NCBI RefSeq assembly: GCF_014641635.1
Contig: NZ_BMIC01000002.1
Location: forward strand, 248,001-312,000
Reading direction: 5' to 3'
DNA: 64,000 nucleotides
Origin: Aquaticitalea lipolytica
GTDB lineage: Bacteria > Bacteroidota > Bacteroidia > Flavobacteriales > Flavobacteriaceae
Below the pieces are notes generated by a model that was given only the letters and a program-made list of their open reading frames with translations, was not told the origin of the DNA and searched no databases. Below are positions 47,729 through 56,726 of this stretch, piece after piece (position 1 is the stretch's first letter; the number at the start of each line of letters is the position of its first letter). A program made the position numbers and the translations under genes.

Positions 47729-49612
47729 ATGCGATACCTCTTAGTCCTTTTTCTGCTAGTATCTTTCTTGGGATATTCTCAGGATTTTTCAAATGAAGAT
47801 TTTATATATCTAAAACGTCACGAACATATTAAAATAGGTCTAGTAAAACAAAGTTTTGAAATCACTAAACTTGTTTCTGAACAAGCTGAATATTTAAGTG
47901 CTAATAAGTTATATTTTGCTAATGAAAGCATGAGTTTTGATAGCTTTACTTCTATTGAAGATATTGATGCTTACACCTATTTACCTAGTAGTAATAAAAA
48001 TATTAAAGTAGATTATATTGAAACCAAGCGCGAGTTTGATAATGGAATATTTTATAGCGACCAAGAGTCTAAAATTTTTACTTTTCCTGCTGTTACTAAA
48101 GGCGCTATTACTAATTTAAATTATAAAGAGGTTATCAAGGACCCTCACTTTTTAGGCTTATTCCGTTTTGGAACTTATGTACCTACAAAAAGTGCTCAGT
48201 TATCTATTGAGTTTCCTAGTAATATATCAATAGGTTATATCGATTTTAATACTAAAGATATTTCAGTCGATTTTAAACAAGAAACTTCTAAAGATATTAC
48301 AACTTACACATGGACAGCGAACAACACAAAAGGTTACCAAAGTGAAGATGATGGTGAGTCTGTTTTATATTTTGTTCCACATATTATAGTGTATATAAAA
48401 AGTTACGAATATAAAGGCGAGCGTTATAATGTTTTAAACGATGTTAACGACTTATACAAATGGTATGCATCTTTAGTAGACCAAATAGACACAAATGATC
48501 TTCAAAAGGTGTATAAAATTGCCAATGATATTACAAAATCGCTTCCTACTAAACGTGAAAAAGCTGAAGCAATTTTTCATTGGGTACAAAATAATATAAA
48601 CTATGTTGCCTTCGAAGATGGTTTAGGAGGTTTTATTCCTAGAGGAGCAGCAAGTGTTTGTGATAAACGCTATGGTGATTGTAAAGACATGGCAAACTTA
48701 CTCTACGAAATGCTAAACCATGTTGGTATTGAAGCATATAGAACATGGATTGGTACAAGAGATAGGCCTTATACTTACTCACAAGTTCCAACACCTATGG
48801 TAGATAATCACATGATTACTACTGCAATTATAGATGGTGAAACCATTTTTTTAGATGGTACAGATAGTTATGTGCCTTTTGGTATGCCAAGTGCTTTTAC
48901 ACAAACCAAAGAAGCCCTTTTAGGTATTAACAGTACTACATTTAAGCTTATAACAGTTCCTGTTCAAAAAGCCGAACAGAGTGTTACTGATGTTAATACA
49001 GCAATACATATTAAAGATGATATGTTTATAGTTACTGAAAAACGATTGCTTTCTGGTTACGAAAAAGTTGAGTTTATTACTGACTATTTATATAAAAAGG
49101 CAACTAAAACTGAAGAAGAGTTTTTAAACACTACACTTGCTCTTGGAAATAACAAAACAAGCTATAATAACATTACTAAACAGAATTTTGATAATAAGAG
49201 AAACCCTTTAGAGTTAGCTTACAATCTAACGATAGATAATTATGTAAAAAAAGTTGGAACAAAACTTTATATAAATTTAGATATTGACAGAGTATTATCA
49301 AAAAGTAAAGTAGATATTGAAGACAAAAAGTATGATAAAAAAATTGATCATACCTACACAAAAAATTATGTAACAATATTAACTATTCCAGAAGGATATA
49401 CAGCAAGTTTTATTCCTGAAGATTTATCGTTTGAGAATGAAAATTATGGCTATAAAATAACTTACACTCAAAAAGACAATACCATAATACAACACAAAAA
49501 CATTTTTGTAAATACGTTAAGCGTAAAAAAACAAGATTTTGAATCTTGGAACGAGTTTATAAAAAGCCTAATAAAAGCCTATAAAAAAAGTATAATACTA
49601 GAACAAAAATAA
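47729..49612 (+). CDS. DUF3857/transglutaminase-like secreted protein
   Basis: This 627-residue protein has a signal peptide (LLVLFLLVSFLGYSQ) and a DUF3857 N-terminal domain. A transglutaminase-like domain around residues 270-390 keeps its catalytic residues: Cys in KRYGDCKDMANLLYEML, His in MVDNHMITTA, and Asp in IFLDGTDSYVPFG. A C-terminal beta domain follows. Such proteins act in the periplasm or at the outer membrane; the target is unknown. The next gene encodes a paralog lacking these residues and overlaps by one base (TAATG). Confidence 0.88.
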   Translation: MRYLLVLFLLVSFLGYSQDFSNEDFIYLKRHEHIKIGLVKQSFEITKLVSEQAEYLSANKLYFANESMSFDSFTSIEDIDAYTYLPSSNKNIKVDYIETKREFDNGIFYSDQESKIFTFPAVTKGAITNLNYKEVIKDPHFLGLFRFGTYVPTKSAQLSIEFPSNISIGYIDFNTKDISVDFKQETSKDITTYTWTANNTKGYQSEDDGESVLYFVPHIIVYIKSYEYKGERYNVLNDVNDLYKWYASLVDQIDTNDLQKVYKIANDITKSLPTKREKAEAIFHWVQNNINYVAFEDGLGGFIPRGAASVCDKRYGDCKDMANLLYEMLNHVGIEAYRTWIGTRDRPYTYSQVPTPMVDNHMITTAIIDGETIFLDGTDSYVPFGMPSAFTQTKEALLGINSTTFKLITVPVQKAEQSVTDVNTAIHIKDDMFIVTEKRLLSGYEKVEFITDYLYKKATKTEEEFLNTTLALGNNKTSYNNITKQNFDNKRNPLELAYNLTIDNYVKKVGTKLYINLDIDRVLSKSKVDIEDKKYDKKIDHTYTKNYVTILTIPEGYTASFIPEDLSFENENYGYKITYTQKDNTIIQHKNIFVNTLSVKKQDFESWNEFIKSLIKAYKKSIILEQK

Positions 49613-51543
49613 TGACAAAACAGATTTTATTCGTCCTACTTATTGCAAGTACAAATTGCTTTTCACAATACTACAAATCGTACGATTGGAGCGAAAAGCC
49701 AAAACTACACACTATTACTGCAGATGAACAAAAAGAGCACTCAATTGGTATTTTAAAGAAGAATATTGTAGAGTACACAACAGCTGCATTAACATCAGAT
49801 TTAAAAGCTTACGAAACCTTTCATACTATTACTCGTGTTAACGACGAAAAAGGCATTGGACAACATAATACAGTTTATATTCCTATGTATGATGTAAAAA
49901 ATGTAATTGATATTAAAGCCAGAACCATAAACTCTAAAGGAAAAATTACTTTACTTAACAAAGACAATATTAAGGAAGTAAAAAATGTTGAGGAGTATGG
50001 TGATTTTAAAATCTTTGCTATTGAAGGTGTTGAGAAAAACTCTGAAATAGAAGTACTTTATACTGTTGAAAAAAATGCTGACTTATTTGGTAGCGAAACA
50101 TTACAAAGCAATTACAAGATTAAAACTGCACAGTTTTTATACATTACTGGAGATTTAAACTCTGAAATTAAAGCGTATAGAACTGCTTCAAAATTTGAAA
50201 GCGTTACAACAGACGGAAAAGCTTCAAAATTGTTAGAAATAAAAAATATTCCAGCAATGATTGAAGAAGAATATGCAACTCCAGATGCCAATAAAATTGC
50301 TGTTGTTTACCAATGCTTTCCAAAAGGGCAAAATATTACTCAAGAAATGTTTTGGAACAATGTAGTTACTAACGTTGGTAATAAAATTATTCCAGAGACT
50401 GTCAATCCAAAAGTTGATGCAGATATTCAAACTATTACAAAAGGACAGAAAGATTTAACTACCTATCAGAAAATAGTTTTGGTAGATAACTTTGTGAAAT
50501 CAAATTTCACTGTTGTTAAAAACAATAATGAAGAGTTATCAGATTTAGACTATGTGCTTAAAAATAGATCATCTAGTGATTTTGGAATCTTAAAAGTGTA
50601 TGCAAACTATTTTAAAACATTAGATGTAGCTTACGAGTTGGTAATTACCGCAAATAGATTTACTTATAAATTTGATCCAGATTTCTTTATCCCAAATATG
50701 CTTCGTGATTTCTTAATTTATATTCCGTCTGAAGATAAATATATTTCACCAGACAGAGTTGAATACAGAGTTGGCGAAGCTCCTTTTAATATTTTAGGAA
50801 ATTATGGTTTATTTATAAATGAAGAATTTGGCTACTATTTTAGTAAAATTGTGCAGTCAGATCCAAATTTTAGCACCATAAAAAGAAATACAGATATTAC
50901 TTTTAATGATGATTTTGAAAGCGCAACGCTAAAACAACACCAAGAGTATACAGGACATTGGTCTATAACCAACAGAGCTGTTTTAAGCTTATCGTCAGAT
51001 CAAGGAATAAAAGAATTTAAAGACTACTTAACAGGCTCAGGAATTGAAGATAAAGTTATTGAAAGCTATGAGGTTGAAAATGGCGATATGAATCAAACTG
51101 AATACAACAAACCTTTTATTACAAAAAGCACTATTAGTTCTGAGTCTATTATTGAAGATGCTGGAGATAGTTATTTATTTCAAATTGGAAAAGTTATTGG
51201 TACGCAAAGTGAGTTATACCAAGAAACTGAACGTGTAAATCCAATTGAAATGACATACCCAAATCAGTATGACTATACAATTACAGTTAATATTCCTGAT
51301 GGATATACTGTTGAAGGTTTAAACAGTTTAAATATTGATAAAAGCTACAAATCTAACTCTACAGGTGAGAAAATTTGCAAGTTTGAATCTAGTTACAAAT
51401 TAGAAGGCAATAAGCTTATAATTACTATTCAGGAGTTTTATAAATCTAATGAATATGATTTAAATAGATATGAAGAATTTAGAAGTGTTATTAATGCTGC
51501 TTCCGATTTTAATAAAGCATCAATAGTCTTTAAGACTAAATAA
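49612..51543 (+). CDS. DUF3857 paralog without transglutaminase catalytic residues
   Basis: This 643-residue protein has a signal peptide (QILFVLLIASTNCFSQ), a DUF3857 domain, and the same overall layout as its neighbour. Where the neighbour has GDCKD, this one reads NRSSSDFGILKVYANYFKTL with no Cys, and the His/Asp region is replaced by LRDFLIYIPSEDKYISPDR. I infer an inactive transglutaminase fold that acts as partner or substrate binder. The start overlaps the upstream stop by one base. Confidence 0.87.
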   Translation: MTKQILFVLLIASTNCFSQYYKSYDWSEKPKLHTITADEQKEHSIGILKKNIVEYTTAALTSDLKAYETFHTITRVNDEKGIGQHNTVYIPMYDVKNVIDIKARTINSKGKITLLNKDNIKEVKNVEEYGDFKIFAIEGVEKNSEIEVLYTVEKNADLFGSETLQSNYKIKTAQFLYITGDLNSEIKAYRTASKFESVTTDGKASKLLEIKNIPAMIEEEYATPDANKIAVVYQCFPKGQNITQEMFWNNVVTNVGNKIIPETVNPKVDADIQTITKGQKDLTTYQKIVLVDNFVKSNFTVVKNNNEELSDLDYVLKNRSSSDFGILKVYANYFKTLDVAYELVITANRFTYKFDPDFFIPNMLRDFLIYIPSEDKYISPDRVEYRVGEAPFNILGNYGLFINEEFGYYFSKIVQSDPNFSTIKRNTDITFNDDFESATLKQHQEYTGHWSITNRAVLSLSSDQGIKEFKDYLTGSGIEDKVIESYEVENGDMNQTEYNKPFITKSTISSESIIEDAGDSYLFQIGKVIGTQSELYQETERVNPIEMTYPNQYDYTITVNIPDGYTVEGLNSLNIDKSYKSNSTGEKICKFESSYKLEGNKLIITIQEFYKSNEYDLNRYEEFRSVINAASDFNKASIVFKTK

Positions 51544-51550
51544 AAACAAA

Positions 51551-51582
51551 AAAATAGGCACTTTAATTAGTGCCTATTTCGT
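51551..51582. terminator. Hairpin terminator overlapping the CPBP gene end
   Basis: Stem AAATAGGCACT/AGTGCCTATTT with a six-base loop. It lies between the convergent DUF3857 pair and the CPBP gene. The right arm covers the CPBP stop codon and last codons. Confidence 0.9.
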
Positions 51583-52546
51583 TTATATCTTCAAGTATTT
51601 TATAATCTTCTTTTGGTGGCTGTTCTACTCTACCAAATAATTTTTCTTTCCAATTAGTCCAATTATACTTCTTTGCAAAAATGAAAAGCAGTATTGGGAA
51701 AATAACAAAAACAGGCATAAAAATATCTAAAAATTCAGCTGCTTTTGGGTCTGACATATCTTTTAATACCGAATGTGTTTGGAAAGCTGTCCAATCTGCA
51801 GTAACCAATAATGCAGTAAACAAATTATTAGCAGCATGAAAACCAAGTGCTAGTTCTAAACCTTCGTCCATAAGTGTCATTATACCTAAAAACAATCCAG
51901 TACCAATGTAATACACCATAATAATGTAGCCTAGTTTTTCAACTTCAGGATTAGCTATATGAAGCATTCCAAAAACAAAAGATGTTATCAACAACGGAAT
52001 CCATTTTGTTTTGGTAAATGTTCCTATTCCTTGCATTAAGTAACCTCTAAATAAATACTCTTCAAAACTTGTTTGTAGTGGTACTAAAGCAATAGCAATA
52101 ACACATAGTATTAAAAAAGGAACCAGATTAAAGTTAAATACATAATCTTCTGGCGACAAGTAATAATCTAATAACACCATACTAGATGATACAATTCCCC
52201 AAAATAAAAACGAAAACCAAAAACGTTTCCAATCTATTTTAGGTCTAGATGTAGTTAACGATGTAAAGCTTTGCTTGTGTAGTAGTTTTGCTGCGCCTAA
52301 TAAAAAAATGAGTCCTCCAGCAAAAGGCAATAAAATGAACACTAAATTTACGTTTGGTTCAAATAAGGTCATTAAATAATTTGTATCTTCTAACTTACTT
52401 TGATCAACAGTTCCATCTAAAGTTTTTACTGTTATACCTATAAGATGAGGCATCGAAAACACAAAAATTCCAACTATCGAAATTAATACACCAACAATGT
52501 AGCGCCACCAATCATGCAAAACGTTATAAGCTTGAGCTATATACAT
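51563..52546 (-). CDS. CPBP-family intramembrane glutamic endopeptidase
   Basis: This 327-residue polytopic protein of the CAAX-processing/bacteriocin-processing (Abi) family has about eight helices. The active-site motifs are TSFEEYLFRGYLMQG (EExxxR, about residue 160-175), FVFGMLHIANPE (FxxxH), and FHAANNLFTALL (HxxxN type). Some members process bacteriocins or lipoproteins; the substrate here is unknown. It is nine bases downstream of menC on the same strand, so it is likely co-transcribed with it, although a link to menaquinone is not required. Confidence 0.9.
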   Translation of the reverse strand: MYIAQAYNVLHDWWRYIVGVLISIVGIFVFSMPHLIGITVKTLDGTVDQSKLEDTNYLMTLFEPNVNLVFILLPFAGGLIFLLGAAKLLHKQSFTSLTTSRPKIDWKRFWFSFLFWGIVSSSMVLLDYYLSPEDYVFNFNLVPFLILCVIAIALVPLQTSFEEYLFRGYLMQGIGTFTKTKWIPLLITSFVFGMLHIANPEVEKLGYIIMVYYIGTGLFLGIMTLMDEGLELALGFHAANNLFTALLVTADWTAFQTHSVLKDMSDPKAAEFLDIFMPVFVIFPILLFIFAKKYNWTNWKEKLFGRVEQPPKEDYKILEDINEIGTN

Positions 52547-52555
52547 ACTAAAATA

Positions 52556-53590
52556 TTATAAATTAAAATTCCAATTAAGTTCGTTATTATAATGCAATTT
52601 ACCATTTTTTACTTGTAATGGACTCTCAAAATTGTTTGTAAACAAGCCTCCTGTTCCAAGTCCTTGATACATTGTGTTTTGCAATGTATACGTCCATTGC
52701 GAAATAGCATTTAATCCTACATTACTTTCTAAAGCACTAGTAATCCACCAACCTGTTTTATTGCTATTTGCAATATCTATCCAGTGTTGAGAGCCAGCAA
52801 AACCACCAACAAAACTTGGCTTTAAAATAATGTATTGCGGATTTATGGTTTGTAGTAGTTTTTCTTTATCTGTTACAGAAAACACACCTATTAACTCTTC
52901 ATCTAAAGCAATAGGTAATGGTGTAGCTTCACATAGTCTTGCCATCTCTTGCTCCTGACCTGCTTTTATTGGCTGTTCTATAGAATGTAAGTCTAAATCT
53001 GATAGTGTTTTTAGCTTCTCTAACGCATCAAATGGTTTAAATGCTCCATTAGCATCAACACGCAACTCAATATCTTTAGAGGTAAATGTTTTACGTATTG
53101 ATTTTAGCAAAGTAATTTCGGTATTAAAATCGATAGCTCCAATCTTCATTTTTATGCACTTAAAACCGCTTTCTATCTTGTCTTTTATTTGCTGTTTCAT
53201 AAATGCTTCACTCCCCATCCAAATTAATCCGTTTATGGCAATGCTATCGTTTCCTTTTGTGAACTTTGAAGGAAATAATTCAAATGCATTGTTACTTTCT
53301 AAAGATTTAAAAGCCATTTCTAATCCAAACTGAATACTAGGAAATTCAATAAGTTTTTCTAACAATGCTTCTAAACCTAATTCTATATTATCACAAGTCC
53401 AACGTAACCTATCTTCATAATCAGGCTTATCATCTGCACTTAAACCTCGTAAAATACCACATTCGCCAATGCCTTTTTTGCCATTTTGTGATATAACAAT
53501 TAACCATGTTTCTTTGGTTTTTAATACACCACGAGATGTTCCGCTAGGTTGCTTAAATTCTAATATATACTTATGGTAAGTTGCTTTCAT
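52556..53590 (-). CDS. menC: O-succinylbenzoate synthase (enolase superfamily)
   Basis: This 344-residue enzyme of the MLE/OSBS subgroup dehydrates SHCHC to o-succinylbenzoate in menaquinone synthesis. The residues are visible: Lys pair in KCIKMKIGAIDF (about residues 140-150), Asp in RVDANGAF, Glu in SIEQPIK, Glu/Asp in IALDEELIG, and the final Lys in ILKPSFVGG. The family also includes dipeptide epimerases, but the adjoining men genes favour MenC. The ATG at 53590 is chosen because a -7 box ends nine bases before it, so an upstream start would be outside the transcript. Confidence 0.87.
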   Translation of the reverse strand: MKATYHKYILEFKQPSGTSRGVLKTKETWLIVISQNGKKGIGECGILRGLSADDKPDYEDRLRWTCDNIELGLEALLEKLIEFPSIQFGLEMAFKSLESNNAFELFPSKFTKGNDSIAINGLIWMGSEAFMKQQIKDKIESGFKCIKMKIGAIDFNTEITLLKSIRKTFTSKDIELRVDANGAFKPFDALEKLKTLSDLDLHSIEQPIKAGQEQEMARLCEATPLPIALDEELIGVFSVTDKEKLLQTINPQYIILKPSFVGGFAGSQHWIDIANSNKTGWWITSALESNVGLNAISQWTYTLQNTMYQGLGTGGLFTNNFESPLQVKNGKLHYNNELNWNFNL

Positions 53591-53598
53591 ACAAGCAC

Positions 53599-53606
53599 CA
53601 AAAATA
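53599..53606 (-). promoter_or_regulatory. Probable -7 box of menC with a very short leader
   Basis: The minus-strand TATTTTTG box ends nine bases before the ATG at 53590. The predicted leader is only a few bases, so the mRNA may be nearly leaderless. Confidence 0.5.
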
Positions 53607-53636
53607 CTTAAATAATTTTGCAATTTATCTATGTAA

Positions 53637-53660
53637 AAAGGTTTCGACTGCGCTCAAGCT
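53637..53660. repeat. Dispersed repeat fragment (TTTCGACTGCGCTCAAGC)
   Basis: AAAAGGTTTCGACTGCGCTC is like the TTTCGACTCCGCTCA elements seen between genes in many flavobacterial genomes. Only one arm is present, between the divergent menC and hydroxylase genes. Confidence 0.45.
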
Positions 53661-53670
53661 TACAATTAGA

Positions 53671-53678
53671 TAATTTTG
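53671..53678 (+). promoter_or_regulatory. Probable -7 box of the fatty acid hydroxylase gene
   Basis: TAATTTTG matches the consensus, 29 bases before the ATG at 53708. Confidence 0.45.
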
Positions 53679-53707
53679 TATTTTTAAACTTCAAAAAATC
53701 ATTGTTT

Positions 53708-54634
53708 ATGCCACAATTCCCAAATCTTATTCACTTTGCAATTCCTTTTTTTATTCTATCGATGTTGTTAGAACTTTATATTACTAAAAAAAGGGAAATT
53801 AAAACTTATGAGCCTAAAGATGCTTTTACATCTATAGCTATGGGTTTAGGCAATGTGTTTTTGGGTATAATTAGTAAAGCATTAGTCCTTTTATTCTTTT
53901 ATTGGATTTATAACAACTTCAGATTGTTTACAATACCAATAGCTTGGTGGAGTTTTATTCTGTTGTTTTTTGCTGATGATTTTTCATACTATTGGTTTCA
54001 TCGTATCTCACATCAATCGCGCTTGTTTTGGGCTTCGCATGTTGTACATCATTCGTCACAACACTATAATTTAAGTACAGCATTGCGCCAAACATGGTCT
54101 GGAGGCTTTTACACTTTTATTTTTTGGTTGTGGTTACCTCTTTTAGGATTTCATCCAGCTATGATTTTACTACAAATGTCGGTGAGTTTATTATATCAAT
54201 TCTGGATACATACTGAAGCTATTGATAAAATGCCTAAATGGTTTGAAGCCATAATGAACACACCTTCTCACCATAGAGTACATCATGGTAGTAATCCGTT
54301 GTATTTAGATAGAAATCATGCAGGAATTTTAATTATTTGGGATAAATGGTTTGGAACCTTTCAGCCAGAACTTAAAGATGAAAAAGTAGTATATGGTTTG
54401 GTAAAAAATATAAACACTTACAATCCTGTAAAAGTTGCTTTTATTGAATGGTACTATATGATTTTAGATGTGTTTTCTGGTAAAAAATCTTTAAAAAACC
54501 GATTGTTATACCTTATAAAGCCACCAGGTTGGAGACACGATGGCACAGGAAAAATAAGCGACGATTTACGTGAAGAATGGAAGAAAAAAGTTAGCAGTAT
54601 TCAGTCGCAGTCTTCAGTAAATACTAAAAATTAA
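53708..54634 (+). CDS. Fatty acid hydroxylase/sterol desaturase family membrane enzyme
   Basis: This 308-residue di-iron membrane enzyme has four or five helices and the three His clusters: HRISH with HxxxH near residue 98, WASHVVHHSSQHYN (HxxHH), and HHRVHHG near residue 195. These match the FA_hydroxylase family, which oxidises or desaturates lipids. The long C-terminal soluble tail is charged. The substrate, a fatty acid, carotenoid or sterol-like lipid, cannot be set. The start is MPQFPNLIHF at 53708. It precedes an SDR gene by five bases, so the two may act in one pathway. Confidence 0.87.
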   Translation: MPQFPNLIHFAIPFFILSMLLELYITKKREIKTYEPKDAFTSIAMGLGNVFLGIISKALVLLFFYWIYNNFRLFTIPIAWWSFILLFFADDFSYYWFHRISHQSRLFWASHVVHHSSQHYNLSTALRQTWSGGFYTFIFWLWLPLLGFHPAMILLQMSVSLLYQFWIHTEAIDKMPKWFEAIMNTPSHHRVHHGSNPLYLDRNHAGILIIWDKWFGTFQPELKDEKVVYGLVKNINTYNPVKVAFIEWYYMILDVFSGKKSLKNRLLYLIKPPGWRHDGTGKISDDLREEWKKKVSSIQSQSSVNTKN

Positions 54635-54639
54635 TTAAT

Positions 54640-55431
54640 ATGTCATTCAATAATAAAGTAATTTGGATAACAGGAGCTTCCAGTGGTATTGGTAAAGCAT
54701 TAGCGTTAGAACTTTCTAAACACGATTGTAAACTTATATTGTCTGCAAGACGAGAACATGCTTTACAAGAGGTAAAACAACAATGCAAAACTCCAGATCA
54801 TGTTGCTATTTTACCTTTCGATTTGGCTAACTATGGTAATATGTTTGTAGTTACTGATGATGCCAAAAAATGCTTTGGACATATTGACATTTTAATTAAT
54901 AATGGAGGTATTAGCCAACGTTCTTTGGTTATTGATACTGATATAAGTGTCGATAAAAAACTAATGGAAATAGATTATTTAGGTACAGTTGCACTAACTA
55001 AAGCTGTGTTACCACATTTTGTAGAACGTAAATCTGGGCAATTTGTAACGGTTACTAGTTTAATGGGAAAATTTTCGTCACCATATCGTTCTGGTTATTG
55101 TGGTGCCAAACATGCACTACATGGTTTTTTTGATGCTTTACGCATGGAGCATGATAAAGACAACATAAAAGTGACTCTTATTTGCCCTGGATTTGTAAAT
55201 ACAGATGTTGCTAAAAATGCATTAGTTGGCGACGGAACAAAACAAAACACTCAAGATACTGCTACCCAAAACGGATTGCCTGTTAATGTGTTTGCAAAAA
55301 AAATGATAACAGCTATACAAAAACAAAAATTTGAAGCTTATATTGGCAGAAAAGAAGTGTTAGGTATATCCCTCAAGCGTTTCTTCCCAAAGTTTTTACA
55401 TTGGTATGTACTGAAAAGTACTGTGAGGTAA
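54640..55431 (+). CDS. SDR-family oxidoreductase
   Basis: This 263-residue Rossmann-fold dehydrogenase has the TGASSGIGKALALEL nucleotide-binding loop at residues 11-25, DILINNGGISQRS (NAG-like motif), and the catalytic Ser...Tyr-x3-Lys in VTSLMGKFSSPYRSGYCGAKHALHG. The C-terminal part, SLKRFFPKFLHWYVLKS, is basic and hydrophobic, possibly a membrane contact. It resembles DHRS7-like lipid dehydrogenases. It is co-transcribed with the hydroxylase, and no substrate is known. Confidence 0.9.
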   Translation: MSFNNKVIWITGASSGIGKALALELSKHDCKLILSARREHALQEVKQQCKTPDHVAILPFDLANYGNMFVVTDDAKKCFGHIDILINNGGISQRSLVIDTDISVDKKLMEIDYLGTVALTKAVLPHFVERKSGQFVTVTSLMGKFSSPYRSGYCGAKHALHGFFDALRMEHDKDNIKVTLICPGFVNTDVAKNALVGDGTKQNTQDTATQNGLPVNVFAKKMITAIQKQKFEAYIGRKEVLGISLKRFFPKFLHWYVLKSTVR

Positions 55432-55526
55432 AACTGTTTGTGTGGATGTTTAAGCAACTTATTTAATAAAGGGTTTTTGTAAGTAAGTGAGAAATAGCAA
55501 TGAACTATAAATGATATTGTCGCCAG

Positions 55527-55973
55527 TTATTTATTCCAATTAGCAATTAAATTCGGATTATTTTTTTTCAATTCATTTACTAAATTATCTGCATTTTGAA
55601 ATTTCAATTTCCAATCTTCATTTAGTTTACTTTTTGGATATCCTTTTCCAGATTTCAAATCATATACAGCGTAAATTTCATTTTCATTTCCCCAGGTCAA
55701 ATACATAATACTGTCAAATGAACTAGCTTTAAAATCATTTAAATTCGTAATGTCATCTTCTGTTCCAACTAATTGAGATTTTACTAAAACCAGATTTTTT
55801 TCAGAATCAACTATTTCATATTTTAAAGCGGTTACAAAATCGAACTCATCTTCTTGATAGATATTCACAAACACATTTTCAATTCCGTTAACTTTTAGTT
55901 GTCCTATTTTACGTTCTTTAAAGCAAGAAGTAAATAAAATTAAAGTTATTAATGGAATTATCTTAGTTTTCAT
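55527..55973 (-). CDS. Accessory lipoprotein of unknown function
   Basis: This 148-residue protein has a lipoprotein signal (IIPLITLILFTSC, lipobox FTSC) starting at MKTKII (55973). The mature part is polar with KYEIVDSEKNLVLVKSQLVGTEDDITNLNDFKASSFDSIMYLTWGNENEIYAVYD. There is no recognised domain. With the next gene, it sits in a 1.3 kb stretch of lower conservation between the SDR and MBL genes, and looks like accessory DNA. It is divergent from no obvious promoter; the function is unknown. Confidence 0.65.
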   Translation of the reverse strand: MKTKIIPLITLILFTSCFKERKIGQLKVNGIENVFVNIYQEDEFDFVTALKYEIVDSEKNLVLVKSQLVGTEDDITNLNDFKASSFDSIMYLTWGNENEIYAVYDLKSGKGYPKSKLNEDWKLKFQNADNLVNELKKNNPNLIANWNK

Positions 55974-56105
55974 TTTTCTGATTGATACCAACTTTATGAA
56001 ATGCAATCGTTTAAATACTCAATATCAAACAGTAAGTAAAGTAAAATTACAATTATACTCTCAATAATATAGTATTACTATTATACATTGTTAGGTGCAG
56101 TTGTT

Positions 56106-56657
56106 TTATTCCGAGCAATAAACATATCCAACTTGTCCTCCTAAATATCCTTGTTCGTTCGTAGATAATCCAAGAAAAAATTCGGCGCTTAATCGTTCAG
56201 AAATTTTCTCAATAGTACATTCACATAATTTTTCGCTATTCTTCTTTTTAGATAGAGCATAATTACAAATGTCTAGAAATTGTTTTTTTTCATTTTCAGT
56301 CCAAGGAATATCGTTTTCACTCATTATATAAATATCCCATAGTTTAAAAGCATCTTGTCGTCCTTTGCTTTTAGCTTTTAGTTTACTTCCAACAGTTGAA
56401 TATTCTAAAAATGAAGGGCATAATTCGTGAAGTTTTCTTGAAATACTTTCTTCTCTTTCAGTATCGTAATTCACGAGTTTAATTTGAATGGTTTTAATAT
56501 AAATCATTCGGTTAATTTGATAACTATTCCTTTTAGAATAGTGTTTTGAGAACTCATCACACAGTTCCAAAGAAATTTCATTATCAGTTTTAATTTCCTT
56601 TTGTTGAGCATAACTCGAACTTGTCATTAAAAGAAAAAATATTAAAGTGTATCTCAT
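56106..56657 (-). CDS. Small secreted protein of unknown function
   Basis: This 183-residue protein has a signal peptide (MRYTLIFFLLMTSSSYAQQ). The mature part is helical and charged (NEISLELCDEFSKHYSKRNSYQINRMIYIKT) and ends with GQVGYVYCSE. Four Cys residues (LCDEF, ELCPS, KLCECT and VYCSE) may form disulfides. I do not recognise a family. It follows the accessory lipoprotein gene on the same strand, separated by 99 bases that include a GTTAGGTGCAGTTG motif. Confidence 0.62.
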   Translation of the reverse strand: MRYTLIFFLLMTSSSYAQQKEIKTDNEISLELCDEFSKHYSKRNSYQINRMIYIKTIQIKLVNYDTEREESISRKLHELCPSFLEYSTVGSKLKAKSKGRQDAFKLWDIYIMSENDIPWTENEKKQFLDICNYALSKKKNSEKLCECTIEKISERLSAEFFLGLSTNEQGYLGGQVGYVYCSE

Positions 56658-56726
56658 ATCCGTTTTTCCTAACTAAATAACATATAAAAGCATAACAATC
56701 TGCATCATACTATAAGCGAAGTTAAA

